Source of the DNA: Massariosphaeria phaeospora
Taxonomy: Eukaryota; Ascomycota; Dothideomycetes; Pleosporales
Direction of reading: 5' to 3'
Assembly: GCA_011032825.1 (NCBI GenBank)
Contig: JAADJZ010000025.1
Span: 310,001-374,000 of the forward strand
DNA length: 64,000 nucleotides
Under the pieces are notes generated by a model, which was not told the origin of the DNA, did no database searches, and saw only the letters and a list, made by a program, of their open reading frames with translations. Both the position numbers and the translations under genes were made by a program. Positions 33,400-44,180 of the stretch are shown in pieces. How positions within the stretch are numbered: position 1 is the first letter of the stretch; every line of letters starts with the position of its first letter.

Positions 33400-33892
33400 C
33401 TAGAGAGGTACGTCTGTCCACAACGGGCCCTTGAATCCCAGATCAACAGTAACTCTCCGCTCGCCCCATCCACCTTGGCCATCTCTTCTCTGGTGTCTCT
33501 TCATATCGTATAGGGTCTCGCGGACGCCGAGGTAGCGCGCGGCAGCCACCAATACCCATCCAGCAAACCGTCAATCACCACCTGATCGTGCTGTCTCAGA
33601 ATTGCCAGCCCTTTCTTGGTTTCGACGTACCTGCATTAGATTCAGAAGCTGACCGGACGATAGGCTTGCCGGACGCCATCGTGTCTTGCAAGCACATGTA
33701 GCTGTCTAGAGCTCTCTTCGTGCGACCCATCCGTAGTTGACTGCATACAGCCCACGGGGAATGTAGCATGCAGGCGTCGAGTGTTTGACATGAACCTGCG
33801 TAACACTGGTGCCTTGCATAACCAGTTGGTCCTACCGTCGTCCTTTGGACTTGTATCCTCCGGTTCCAAAACTGAAGAAGCCGCCATCCCAC
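33400..33892 (-). pseudogene. Unresolved coding-like remnant, minus strand
   Basis: The last piece (FAGWVLVAAARYLGVRETLY, then DMKRHQ and a tail ending GFKGPLWTDVPL, stop at 33400) reads like a real protein C-terminus. It is closed at its 5' side by a TGA at 33571-33573. In the same frame the sequence continues upstream (VRRNQERAGNSETARSGGD), so a CGA-to-TGA change could explain the break. Further upstream all three frames stay open to about 33890, and I cannot choose between them. The family is not recognised. It may be a decayed gene or chance. Confidence 0.3.
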
Positions 33893-34104
33893 GGACGCTC
33901 AGTCGGGTATGTGGAAGCCCTCACACAAATCTTCTTAGAGCTAGAACACTAACATCAGAGAAAAGACAAAATGAAGTCTCGCAAATGCGCCAATGGCTTC
34001 TTACTAGCCTCGCATCGGATTCCACCTGGAAGCTGAGATTCCCGAGCGACAACATGAACCTTGGGCGGCCCGTCCGTCAGGTCATTACTCCGGATGAACG
34101 ACGG

Positions 34105-34110
34105 TATAAA
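34105..34110 (+). promoter_or_regulatory. TATA box of the Ser/Thr-rich secreted protein gene
   Basis: TATAAA about 76 bp before the start codon at 34186. It sits in the expected window for a regulated, highly expressed fungal promoter. Confidence 0.55.
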
Positions 34111-34185
34111 TCCCAGCAGGTCTCCCACTTAGACTCGTTGTAGGCACCATCTCACAATTCTCAATCATTCGTTTTTCTAGACAAG

Positions 34186-36007
34186 ATGAAGCTAACTTTG
34201 GTCATCACTCTTTTGCACTCTTCGCTTTCTTTGGCAAATATCCTGGAAGCAAGGCAAGCCTGCTATAAGGATGACTGTCTTCGAGCAATCAACGGGACTA
34301 GACGAGGCCCGAGCCATCCTGCTACGGGAACTAGCAATTGCATGAGTTTTCTGACCAGCACCGTCTTAGTGGCCCCAGTGTACGGCTCACTCTCCCGATC
34401 TCCATTTCCACGCTAATCGCAATAGTTTCACGACGACAACCGTGACTGCTCGAGCTACATTGACCGAAGCTCTGCCCTGCACTACCAGCGATGTCGGTTC
34501 CTCGAACGCTGTCGTACTGCCCACGCTGGCACCCAAGTTGGCCAAGGCAAGACAGGTCAAACCTCGCCAGGAATCGTCTACTAGCTACGAAACTACCTCT
34601 GGAACCATCCCATTCTATGCCACGAGTGCTTGTCCAACCGAACGGTACTCGAGCGCCTGTTCTTGTCTCGGTGTCACACCCGGGTTGGTCACCTCGACGA
34701 GCGTTGTAAGCTTCAGACGTCATAGTAGTCTTGGGATAGCAGCTAATTAGTTGCAGACATTGATCAGAACCGTAACGACGACCATCACTAGTAGGCCGGT
34801 TGCTTCTTGCACTACAGTATCTCCGTCAGCCAGCGATCCACCAACAACGGTGTCAGACCCGGTCACTTCTGTCCCGACGACATTGACGAATCCAGCTACT
34901 TCTAGTCCGACAACCCCTGTCCCTTCTATTCCGACTACGTTGACGAACGCGACCACTTCCATCCCGACCACGTTGACAAATGCTACTACCTCAATTCCGA
35001 CGACTTCTTTGGTGGATGTCACTACCTCTATCCTGAATGGAACTACCTCTGCCCCTCCTTCCATTGAGACGACCAGCACATACAGTGTTACTTTGACGCT
35101 CAATTCCACGGTCTCCACATCCATAATCACATTGACCTCAGGCACAGACATCTCAGAAACAGGCACCAGTTACATCACAACGGAACAGCCCACATCCTCT
35201 GCCCCTAGTGCTACTCCTCCTTATGGAAATGGGACTACTACTACCTCTGGCCCCGTTGGCACAGCAATCACGACCTCAAGCTCCATTGGCACAGCCGTCA
35301 CGACCTCAAGCAGTAGCGATAGTCCGGCTTTTGGAAACGGGACTACTACGATCAGCAGCAGCTCCATTGGCACAGCCGTCACGACCTCAAGCAGTAGCGA
35401 GAGTCCGGCTTTTGGAAACGGGACTACTACGATCAGCAGCAGCTCCATTGGCACATCGGTTACAAATTCGTTGGACACAACGACTACGCCGGGTCCTACT
35501 GACACAAGCACCATTTCTGAATCTGCCACACCTACGCCCACGCCCACGCCCACCGATCCCGTTTGTAGCCCCACGCCATTCGCTCAGCCTTGCAATGGCA
35601 CCTGCACTGACCTCAGAAGCGACATCGCCAACTGCGGTGCCTGCGGCAACCAGTGCTCGGGGGGCCATCTCTGCACGAACGGAGTCTGTGTCCGCCAAAG
35701 CTGCGACTCTCGATGCGGCTTGGTGCGTTCCTGCGGCCCCAGTGGCAGCTCCTGCATCTGTGGACAGGAGGCTGGTGGCGGTGGTGTTTGCTTCGAGAGT
35801 CGAGGCAGCTGCTCCCAATTCGATAACTGCATTGACACGGAAGACTGCGACCTCGGGTTTGTCTGCGTGCTGGAGAACTGCTGTGGATCTGGCAAGTGTG
35901 TGAACACGGCGGGGTGCGGAGACACGGGGAGTGCTCTGGGTCGGATGAAGCCTGTTGATTTGGGGGTTCTGGGTGAGGGCACGATCTTTGGTGGATTCTC
36001 TTCTTGA
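34186..36007 (+). CDS. Secreted Ser/Thr-rich repeat protein with a C-terminal cysteine-rich domain
   Basis: Model: exons 34186-34379, 34426-34705 and 34757-36007, giving 574 aa. Intron 1 has a GTACGG donor and CGCTAAT...TAG; intron 2 is GTAAGC...AGCTAATTAG...GCAG. An N-terminal signal peptide (LTLVITLLHSSLSLANILEA) leads to a Cys-containing N-terminal region, then a Ser/Thr/Pro-rich stalk (about residues 160-425). The stalk has TSIPTTLTNAT repeats and a 27-residue unit repeated about 2.5 times, and should be heavily O-mannosylated. The last 145 residues hold many Cys, including DIANCGACGNQCSGGHLC, which resembles the NCGxCG motif of Stig1-like fungal secreted proteins. No hydrophobic GPI tail is seen. 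A wall or surface role is likely but inferred. Confidence 0.8.
35279..35455 (+). repeat. 81-bp in-frame tandem repeat in the stalk
   Basis: CTCCATTGGCACA occurs at 35281, 35362 and 35443, an exact 81-bp period, with two full units that differ at very few bases and a third partial. The unit encodes 27 residues (SSIGTAVTTSSSS, then SPAFGNGTTTI). A looser upstream copy starts near 35240. Confidence 0.9.
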
Positions 36008-36525
36008 TTGACTTGATAGCTTTGTGTGATGGTTGAGGAGGAGAGATGGTTGGGAATGGTACACGGGGTGGGGGATGCAGTGCAAGATGGCGGAGAGATG
36101 GCGGGGCGTTTGTACATCTGGGTGAGTTTATACATGCTATATAGGCTTAAGAAAATCCAACTCCTGTTTGTTGTTGAATTTCTATGCTGTCAAGAGGATC
36201 TCTAAAGTCTGTCTTGGATTCAACTATGCTGGGGGGTGTGACGTTCGGCGGTCTGGAGTCTGGAGTAGAGGCGGGGGTGGGTCACGGGGTTGCGCTTGTC
36301 CCGTCCCGCGTTGGCGTCACTAGCGCGTCGGTCGCTCTGGAAACACTGCATTGTTGTGCTGACCACGGCTCGCGCAGCCCGCCCCGTCTCCTTCTCCAGC
36401 TATGCCCGCCATCCTTCTGCTATAGCCAAAACACGTTTTACCTTTCTTACCTGGGGCATTGCCGTGCACGCCGGGCTTCTACTTCTTCTTTTATTCTCTA
36501 CCACTGCCCTTCCTTGGGCGCGAAG
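36008..36525. other. Intergenic region with dispersed repeat copy 3
   Basis: 3' flank of the Ser/Thr-rich gene and 5' flank of the GBD protein gene. The frame that runs into the next gene from 36184 has no start context and is taken as leader. Confidence 0.5.
36170..36245 (+). repeat. Degenerate dispersed repeat, copy 3
   Basis: TTGTTGAATTTCTATGCTGT, then CAAGAGGATCTCTAAAGTC and a GGGGGGTGACG end, aligns with the second half of the copy at 9303-9460. Confidence 0.5.
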
Positions 36526-39288
36526 ATGGCTGCACCAGCTCCCGCTGGGCACCGACGCAACAAGTCGTCCTCGATGCTCAAGTCTATTATTGCACCCAAG
36601 AGCCACAAGCGGTCGCCCTCGGACGGCCTTGCGCTGAATAGTAATAACAACCAGCCCGATGTCCGCCCATACAATCCCGCCGCGAACCTCCCGCAATCGG
36701 CGCCGCTGCTCCCGCCCGACCATCCGCACAGCCGGATGCGAGCTGCAAATGCACCTCAGAGTAGCCTTGTCAACCTGCCGCTGCCTCGCCAGTCGCAAGA
36801 TGCGTCCAGAGCGAGCCCCACCAAGGGCCTGCACAAGAAGACACTGAGCTCGGTCTCATTGCGCGCCCTCGGCAAAGACAAAGACCAGGAGGAGAACCCC
36901 CGGGACAAATCGAAGGACATGGGCCGGCGGCGTGCTGAGGAGTCGTTGGTCGGGAAGCCGAAGAAGCCAAAGTCGTCGGCCAACCTGGCTGCCATGTTTG
37001 GCAAGGGAAAACAGGCGAAGGCAGGCAAGAACGTACCGGGCACGGACAAGGAGAACACCACACCACCAAGCTCAGCAAACGCTCCTGGCCCGGCGCAGGC
37101 TCCCATCTGGGCCCAGTTCAGCTCACAGCAGAGTCTGCAGCAGTTTCAAGAAGTCACCACCACTAGCAAGGTGCCCCTCAACGACCGGCGACGAAGCATT
37201 GAGCAGGAGATCGCGCTGTATACTCCACAAGACTACTCCCCGTCAAAGCAACGCAACTTTTTTGAATACGGTCAGCCGTCGCTGCAGAAACGGGCAGCGG
37301 TGAAAGAACGACCAAAGTCGACGATAATAGCGGGCAGCAGTTCCACGACATCATTACTAGAGACCATGACTCGGAAGCGGAGCAACGACAGAGTCCCACT
37401 CTCCGACACGAAGGGCAACGAGGGCAGACTAAAGGAGAGCGCATCGTCAAAGAGCATTATTCCACGAAACATGTTGAGGCGTAGCAGTTCGGATATCGGT
37501 AAGAAGGGCAGTCCCACAAAGAAAGAAGGAAGCTCGCCCAAGAAGCCGAACCGTGTCATGGCTGCTGTCGCTGCGTTCAACGGCAAAGCAAAGCAGGTCG
37601 GGGCTACTGCGACATCCCCGGCCAAGCTCGATCCAAAGCTCGTTGATGCCGAGTTTGAGCAAGTTCTGGTAAGTCTAGTATAACCTTGTTACAAGCAAAG
37701 CTGACCTGGTTCGCAGGCGTCCAGGAACATCCCTACCCACCAACGAGCTCAGATGCGTACTCTAAAACTTGAAGTCAAGGCCGATTTCGTCCGAACTCAC
37801 AAGCTCGATACCCCACAAGGTTCACGAGCGCCGTCAGGGCATGCCTCCATTGACGAGGCTACCGGGAGATCGCCAACCAAGCCAGCCGGCACCCGATCAG
37901 CGAAGTCCCGAGATGGAACTACCGAAGAGGAGTTCATCTTGGAGGAGAACACAGCGACAGGCGCGAGTAAGCGGGAACGGCCTCGGAGCCGAACCTTCAC
38001 ATTCAGTAAAAGCGACTCTCCGACTAAGAAGCAGAGGGCAGACGGAACCGCCAACGATAGGAAGGCCTCGTCCAAAGCGAACCCGATCCCCAAATCTCCG
38101 TCCACCAGATCCCTGGCTTCCAACGGATCCCAGCGGTCATCCTCGAAGGGCGCGAAGACCGTGACGCCTAATGAATTCATCACGTACATGCAGAGGACAC
38201 TGAAGCCGCAAGATGTAGAAGTTGGGAAGCTCCATAAATTGCGACTTTTGCTTCGCAATGAGACTGTCGACTGGGTGAATACGTTCATGCAAGATGGGGG
38301 CATGACCGAGCTCGTTGGATTGTTGCATCGTATCATGGAGGTTGAGTGGCGTGAGGAGCATGAAGACACTCTGCTTCACGAAGTGCTTCGATGTCTCAAG
38401 GGATTATGCACCACCGACTCGGCTCTGAAGCAACTAGCGGGCATTGCTTCGACACTGTTCCCGGCTTTGCTTGCTATGCTGTTTGACGAAGAGCACAAGG
38501 GCCCCAGCGACTTCACCACGCGGGAGCTCATCATTCAAATCATCTTCGCATATATTTCTACTGCGTCGGAAGCGGACGTCCATGCTCGAGCGACGGAGTT
38601 ATTGAAGTACTTCAAGGACCCCGTCAAGGCAAAGGATTCTTCGACGATCCCATTTATCCTACAAATGCACCAGTCTCGTCCGTACCAGGTATGGTGCAAA
38701 GAGATTACTAATGTTACCAAGGAAGTCTTCTGGATCTTCATTCACCACCTGAACGTCATCCCACTTCCTTCAGGCCCGGCGGATCCTTCCCAGTCCTACG
38801 CAAAGACTCACTTCCCAGGACCTCGCGCCATTGTCCCCGCAGCCCCCTATGTTGGCGGTGTAGAATGGGACGCCACAAATTACATCGCCACGCACATCGA
38901 CCTCCTTAACGGCCTTCTTGCCTCCATTCCTACCCGCGATGCCCGCAACGCGCTGCGCTCCGAGCTCAAGATTTCCGGCTTCGAGAGACTGATGGGCCAT
39001 CTCCGCTCCTGCAACCCCAAGTACTACGGCGCCGTGCACGACGCCATCACAGTTTGGTCCGGTGCTGCCTTGGAAGACGGATGGGATGTCAAGCCGGTGC
39101 GCATGGGTCCGAGCGATGGCAAGCCGCCGGGCAGTCCGGTCAAGATGAGCCCGAAGAAGAAGGCGGAACCTGCGCCGCAGATCCAGGCTCCGAAGATGGA
39201 TTTGGGACTGGGTTTGGGCATGGGCTTGGAGTTTGAGAAGGACGTCGGTATTGGTGGTGCGAAGAAGAAAGAAGATGATTGGATCTGA
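36526..39288 (+). CDS. Formin GTPase-binding/FH3-domain protein without FH2
   Basis: Model: exons 36526-37668 and 37717-39288, giving 904 aa. The 48-bp intron (GTAAGT...GCAG) joins DAEFEQVL to ASRNIPTHQRAQMRTLKLEV. The start is ATG at 36526 (MAAPAPAGHRRNKSSSMLKS). Residues 1-380 are basic and Ser/Pro-rich. DAEFEQVLASRNIPTHQRAQ marks the start of the Drf-GBD, which is then interrupted by a disordered insertion of about 125 residues. From about residue 529 an armadillo-like GBD/FH3 region follows (TPNEFITYMQRTLKPQDVEV, RLLLRNETVDWVNTFMQDGG, LKGLCTTDSALKQL). It ends in a Gly/Leu run and KKKEDDWI. Formins bind Rho GTPases through this region, but the actin-nucleating FH1-FH2 part is absent and nothing downstream supplies it. 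A Rho effector or scaffold is the likely role. Confidence 0.85.
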
Positions 39289-40427
39289 GGAGATGGAATT
39301 CCTTTTGGGGAGTGGTTGGGTTGGATTAACAACAATCGGCCTGGACGACAATTGGAAACCTACTGTTCGACAGCTGCTCTTGGATTCCTTACCCATCGAC
39401 TGGTAACACGACCGTTGGATCATGTCCCCCCTTGATCTTGGATCCCACCTCTCCCAGACTGTTGCCAACCTGTTTATATGCATTTCTCCCCACGTACATG
39501 TACCCGGCGTCGCTGTTCTGAAATCATTTCTCGTCTCGGTCAAATTAGGTGTTTTCTGGTTGGGTTGGCTTTTGGCTCGGTGTTTGTTGCATCTTCTTTT
39601 TCGGATTTTTTTCTCTTTCCGTCCCTCCTTTTTTATCAGTCAGTCAGTCTCTTCAGGGGCAGTGCCAGTAATGAACTCACGCTGACGAATGACCGACCGA
39701 ACGATTGATCGAACGATCGACGCGCACGAACGATGGAAAAGAACAACAATGAATGACTACGGCTTTATCTACCTTATCTACACGTCTTGTTTGTGCTGTC
39801 ATGGCATGTCTATCCGACCATGCAGGGGCTAGTTGAATGAAAGCGGCTGGATGAAATTGGATCAAAGAAGATGGCGGACGGCTTGGTAACTAACCAGCTT
39901 GCCCTGTGTATGTGTATGTGCGGGTGTGCAGCATCGCTATCTATCTCTAGGGGGGCGGCGTTGTTGGACTGCTAAGTACTGAGTAGTGGTTTGGGAGTTT
40001 GATAGTTGATAGTCGTGTCTCTGTGCAAATCTATCTGTCTATCTTCATGAATGAATGAATGAATAGGCCTTTCGATTGATTTTTTTCCTGCCCTTTGTTG
40101 GAGCGTGAAAAGGCTGTGATGTCAGTGATTGTATATGGTATGTATGACAGATGTGTGTCATCTGAGATCTGGGAAGAAATAACTTGTCTGTCGTGTATCT
40201 GATATAGAGTAGTAGTAGTAGTAGTAGTAACAGTCCTGCATACACGCCACTCACTCTAGGTAAGTTATTCAATAGTGCCGGCCCGGGTATCTTGATAAAT
40301 GGAATCCATCTTTTGCCCATCCAGGACACCGACGGATCAAACGCCTCTCATATGCATACCTATGCATACGAAGAAAAAGATTCAAATGAACAAAACCCAC
40401 CCCATCCTCCTCCGTGTCCTCTCTCCC
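39289..40427. other. Convergent 3' intergenic region, 1.1 kb
   Basis: Between the GBD protein and the Etp1/BRAP2 gene. It contains pyrimidine-rich DNA near 39590-39650, an ATGA repeat near 40048-40066 and a GTA microsatellite. No gene is seen. Confidence 0.6.
40208..40230 (+). repeat. GTA trinucleotide microsatellite
   Basis: About seven uninterrupted copies of AGT/GTA. Confidence 0.9.
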
Positions 40428-42663
40428 TCAAGCCTTCTTCTTCCCCTTGCGCTTCCCGCCCTTGCCCGCTTTCTCCTCGGCCTTCCCGCCAGCAACCTCG
40501 ACAAACCCGGCCTCAACCTCGCCCTCCTGCAACCCCATGACCTCATTCCCCTGCATCTCCCTCAACTTCTCCTGGCCGCTAATAAAGAAGCCCAAATCGC
40601 GATTCTGCTCCTCGAGCTCCGCCTTCTGGGCCTCGACGTGCTTGACGCGGGTCTCTGCGTCGGCGGCCTTCTTCTCCAGGTGCTGGATGCGCGTCAGGAG
40701 GCTCTCGTTCATCGTTTGCTCCTCGCGGTACTGCTGCGTGAGCTTGCGCGCCAGGTCCGATGCCGACGCGGCTTTTGCCGCGTTGCGTGCCACGTCTTTC
40801 TCGAGGGACGCGATGGTGGAGCGCGCGGCGTCGTGCTGTAGCTGCAGGGTGTCGAGGCGCTGGGCGAGCACCGCGGCGGTGCGGGCGGCGTCGTCGGCCG
40901 AGGACGCGGCTTTGGCGGCTTTGTCCGCGGCGCGCTCGACTTGCTCTTCGAAGTAGGCGCGCTGGGATTCGAGCTGTGAGGTGAGTAGGTAGGCGTACTC
41001 CATGCCCATGTTGTCGAGCTTCTCGCGGGGCACGCTGTCGTTGGCGTAGCCCGTCATGCCGTTCTGGCCGCTAATGCTGCTGTTCTGGAGGTGGGTCGAG
41101 GCGGGAAGGTCGACGAGTTTGCCGTCGGCTTTGTTTTGGATCAGGCGGTGCACGTAGCCGTCTCCCGCGTAGTCCCAAACGCGCTGCGTCGAGACGTCCA
41201 TGGCGTATGTGTGCGAAGTGGCTTCGTAGTGGGCGAAAGCGTGGGCCGAGTCGTAGCGGCCGCATCCTATGTTTCCGCAGATCAGACAGATCCAGAGATT
41301 CGCCGTTGAGCCACAGACGGAGCACTCGTTTTCCGGTTTGTCCCCGTCGGTGCTGCGGTGCGAGGCGAAGGCATCGTTCTGAGTGTACCTGCACACGGGG
41401 CAACCTGACCCTCGCCATTTCTCGAGGCAGGCGCAGTGGAAGACGTGTTGGCAGAGAATTGTGAGAAGGCCTGTAGTCTCGTCCATGCGCTCGAGGCATA
41501 CTGGGCAGGTGGGGAGCTCCACGAGCGAGGGAGTCGGCGGGGCGAGTGGTTTCGCTGTGAGGGACGAGGAGAGGACTGGAGGGTCCACGGGCGAGGAGAC
41601 TGCGCTGGGTGGTGCGGGTGTTAGTAGGGCAGTCGGTTGTTTGGTAGGCGCGGGTGTGAAAGGGTCGTTGGTCAAGTCGGGGTATGACGAGGGATCGCGG
41701 TTGGAGTCGCCGGTCTGGAAGCTGATGGACTTGACGAAGACGACATGGCAGTATTCTGGCTGTGGGCACGTTAGCACACTCTACTCAGGGTCCGCCAGAC
41801 TGCGACCCTACCTCCATGCTGTTGAACGTCTTCCCATTCCATTGCTTCCTCCACTCTCTTGCCTTGTTTGCTTCGCCGAACTTCATCAGCACCATGTACT
41901 TGTTTGCCCTGCTTGTCTTGACCAGTCGGAAGTGACTAACATCCTCCCGTGTCTGCTCTCCAACGAAGCCTAGAAGATCCGACGGCGTCATGTACGAAGG
42001 AACGGCCAGTATGCATAGCGTCGAGCAGTCGTCCTCGTTGAAGCTTGTGCCTGCAGCCTCACCCGAGCCCGCCTCATCGTAGAGGCCTGGCGTCTCTTGG
42101 CCGTCACGGTACAGGTGCACCACCCCCCAGCCGAGCTCTGTGTCCTTTGGATCGGACGGTATGTACTTGCCCTTCGTTGCCAGTCCACCCGAGCTCGAAG
42201 CGTGCGCGGGCGCCTTCAACGACTTGGCACGCGGTCTGGTCTGCTCATCGCCCGAGCTCAAGTTCATGTCGATGCTCTGGATAGAGATGGTATCAAACCT
42301 CCAGTCCTTCGGGGCAAAGCTCTGCGCGCGTCTGTGGCCGAGCCGTGTCAGCGGCTTGTTGATGGGTACCGGGCTGTTGTGGTGTTCGTTCGGGGACGGG
42401 CGGGCGCGGTGGCTGAATCTCCGGGGCGCTGCTGGCCGATCGCGGGGCCCCGTGGGGTGGGCAACGTCACTGCCAACAGCGTCTAGCTTTGCAATCCTAC
42501 TATGACTATTCGTAGCGGGTGTAAACGACGACCAGGGCGCCGACGTGTGGGCTGGGAGCAGCGAGGTGAAGATGTCGGTCGATGGGGGCGGCGTGTAGCT
42601 CGTCTCCGGCGTCGAGCGCTCCGGGTATAGCTCGAAGGTGATATGGAAGAAGTACGCCGGCAT
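40428..42663 (-). CDS. ETP1: Etp1/BRAP2-type RING finger ubiquitin ligase
   Basis: Model on the minus strand: exons 41812-42663 and 40428-41759, giving 727 aa. The 52-bp intron (GTAGGG...GTGCTAACG...ACAG) joins TFNSME to PEYCHVVFVKSISF. Domains in order: a disordered N-terminal 200 residues; the BRAP2 RRM-like domain (CSTLCILAVPSYMTPSDLLG to about residue 305); a C3H2C3 RING at about 369-411 (CPVCLERM...CQHVFHCACLEKW...CPVCRY); a UBP-type zinc finger at about 427-504 (CSVCGS...CLICGNIGCGRY...H); and an Ala/Lys/Glu-rich coiled coil at about 544-684. It ends in a Lys-rich tail. BRAP2 proteins are RING E3 ligases that bind ubiquitin and nuclear-localisation signals; yeast Etp1 acts in ethanol response and protein turnover. 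Confidence 0.93.
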
Positions 42664-42923
42664 TAGGAGTGGAAGCGGGCGGATTGGTTGTGCATCTCGA
42701 GTTGTCTAGTTGTTGCATTGCATAGACATTGAGAAACAAGAGTTGCACTACGATCGTGGAAGCTGCCCTAGCGGTAGCAGTTCTAAAAAATCTTAGTAAG
42801 CGCACCTACATGCACACAAGTTTTCGTCAATCTTTCAGCGAGGGAGCCTCATTTGATTTCAGCGTGAGCTGAGTGGGTGCTTTGTTTTGTGGAGTCGCAC
42901 TCTCAGAACCATGGTTCATCAAT

Positions 42924-44180
42924 ATGACTCCTATAAGACCTTCATCCATCTCGGCTTCCACCCACAAACACCAACCACGCCCAACTCTCGAAACTTTCAA
43001 CTGCCAGATTTACTACCACCATGTCGCGATTTTCCGAACAAGACTACATGCGAATCAATGCGGAGAGTTCGAGGCATTCGAAGCGTACAAAGCTTGGGTG
43101 TCAAAGGACCTTAGAAAGCGGGGTGCAGCAGGAGAGGCGCCGTCAGGTTCGTTATACCTCCTTCTTTCGTACCTACTGTCTAACACTGTCTGCTCGCTAG
43201 GCAACAAATTCACCTCCTCAATGTCTGAGCAAGACTATGAGCGTATCGAGGCAGAAGCGCCGAAGCATAAGGGCACAAATTGGTTGCGCATGGAGTTCAA
43301 CAGTCAAGAAGAAGCCAGCGCGTATAGAAGTTGGCGGGGCAAGAGGCTGATTGCGGAGCATAAAAAAGCACAACCACCACATTGGTCAGAACCTGTGAAG
43401 ATACCCGCTTCCAAAGATGTCATCCACACGATCTGTACCGCCAACTTCCACATCGCTCACGACATTGCACGCGTTACAACTATGTTGGAACTAACTGCTA
43501 CTCCTCCTATCGGCCTTGGCACCTGCCGCGACAAGGCTTATAGACTTATGGCTGATATTTTTGCGCTTGCGGCAACAAAAGAGTTAGATTGGGATGATGC
43601 ACGTGACCCAGTCCCAGCTATGTTCCTAGGCATCAATCGACACGTCGTCATTCTACAGAAGCCTGGAGAGAAGCGAAAACGCAACCGTAAAGACACGCAA
43701 TCGGACGAGTCTGATAATTCTACGAACTCCGAGAACGGAAACGACGAAACTGGATTTGTCTTCTACCAGCTTGGAAAGCTGCAGTGCAATGACTTTACAA
43801 CTCCATGCGGCGAGAAACTCTGGTCAAATACAGGCTACGTGGTTGTAGTTGTGATTAATGCGAACGGAGGGCCTGGCGACGTGTGGCTCCTCTATGACTT
43901 TAACCCAGAAGACGACGAGACTATGGAAAGGCACAGGGTCTCAGGCGATGCTTGGGGCTATCTTCCTGGCGACAGCGCTCAACGAGCAGGGGTGCGAATA
44001 GCGAGGAAGCTCAGCGATCTTAAGGACGGTTATCCACTGGATCTACCTGACCCTAACACTATCGCTCCTGGGATGGATCTCCACGACCTCATTCTACATG
44101 AGTATGAGCTAGTGCGGGTGGTAGAGGACGGGTTTGGACCGACTCGCAAACTGGTGCGGCAGTCCGTATCCTTGAAATGA
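42924..44180 (+). CDS. Orphan fungal protein with a duplicated N-terminal segment, function unknown
   Basis: The secure part is 43201-44180: MSEQDYERIEAEAPKHKGTN through GLGTCRDKAYRLMADIFALA to LHDLILHEYELVRVVEDG. It has an Asp/Asn/Ser-rich loop near 43690-43740. The 5' end is unclear. The open frame starts at 42924, but ACCACCATGTC at 43021 opens another frame (MSRFSEQDYMRINAE) that resembles the SEQDYERIEAE segment. Its natural continuation (EFEAFEAYKAWVSKDLRKRG) lies in the 42924 frame. A 54-bp stretch, 43147-43200 (GTTCGT...GTCTAACAC...CTAG), looks like an intron but has no stop, so it can be read through. I recognise no family. Confidence 0.6.
   Translation: MTPIRPSSISASTHKHQPRPTLETFNCQIYYHHVAIFRTRLHANQCGEFEAFEAYKAWVSKDLRKRGAAGEAPSGSLYLLLSYLLSNTVCSLGNKFTSSMSEQDYERIEAEAPKHKGTNWLRMEFNSQEEASAYRSWRGKRLIAEHKKAQPPHWSEPVKIPASKDVIHTICTANFHIAHDIARVTTMLELTATPPIGLGTCRDKAYRLMADIFALAATKELDWDDARDPVPAMFLGINRHVVILQKPGEKRKRNRKDTQSDESDNSTNSENGNDETGFVFYQLGKLQCNDFTTPCGEKLWSNTGYVVVVVINANGGPGDVWLLYDFNPEDDETMERHRVSGDAWGYLPGDSAQRAGVRIARKLSDLKDGYPLDLPDPNTIAPGMDLHDLILHEYELVRVVEDGFGPTRKLVRQSVSLK

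Larger units (their letters stand above)
32773..34185. other. Intergenic region, 1.4 kb, with a possible decayed gene
   Basis: Contains the unresolved minus-strand coding-like pieces at 33400-33892 and a TATA box for the next gene. Nothing else is recognised. Confidence 0.5.

Noticed and set aside
35387..36135. Minus-strand frames antisense to the Ser/Thr-rich gene
   Set aside because: They arise from the repeats and Cys codons of the sense gene; no independent start context or pattern.
36184..36525. N-terminal extension of the GBD protein from 36184
   Set aside because: It is open in frame but overlaps dispersed repeat sequence and has no protein-like pattern; the ATG at 36526 gives a normal start.
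41071..41769. Second minus-strand frame over the Etp1 RING region
   Set aside because: It is the alternative frame of the same strand; the RING and UBP zinc ligands are all in the chosen frame.
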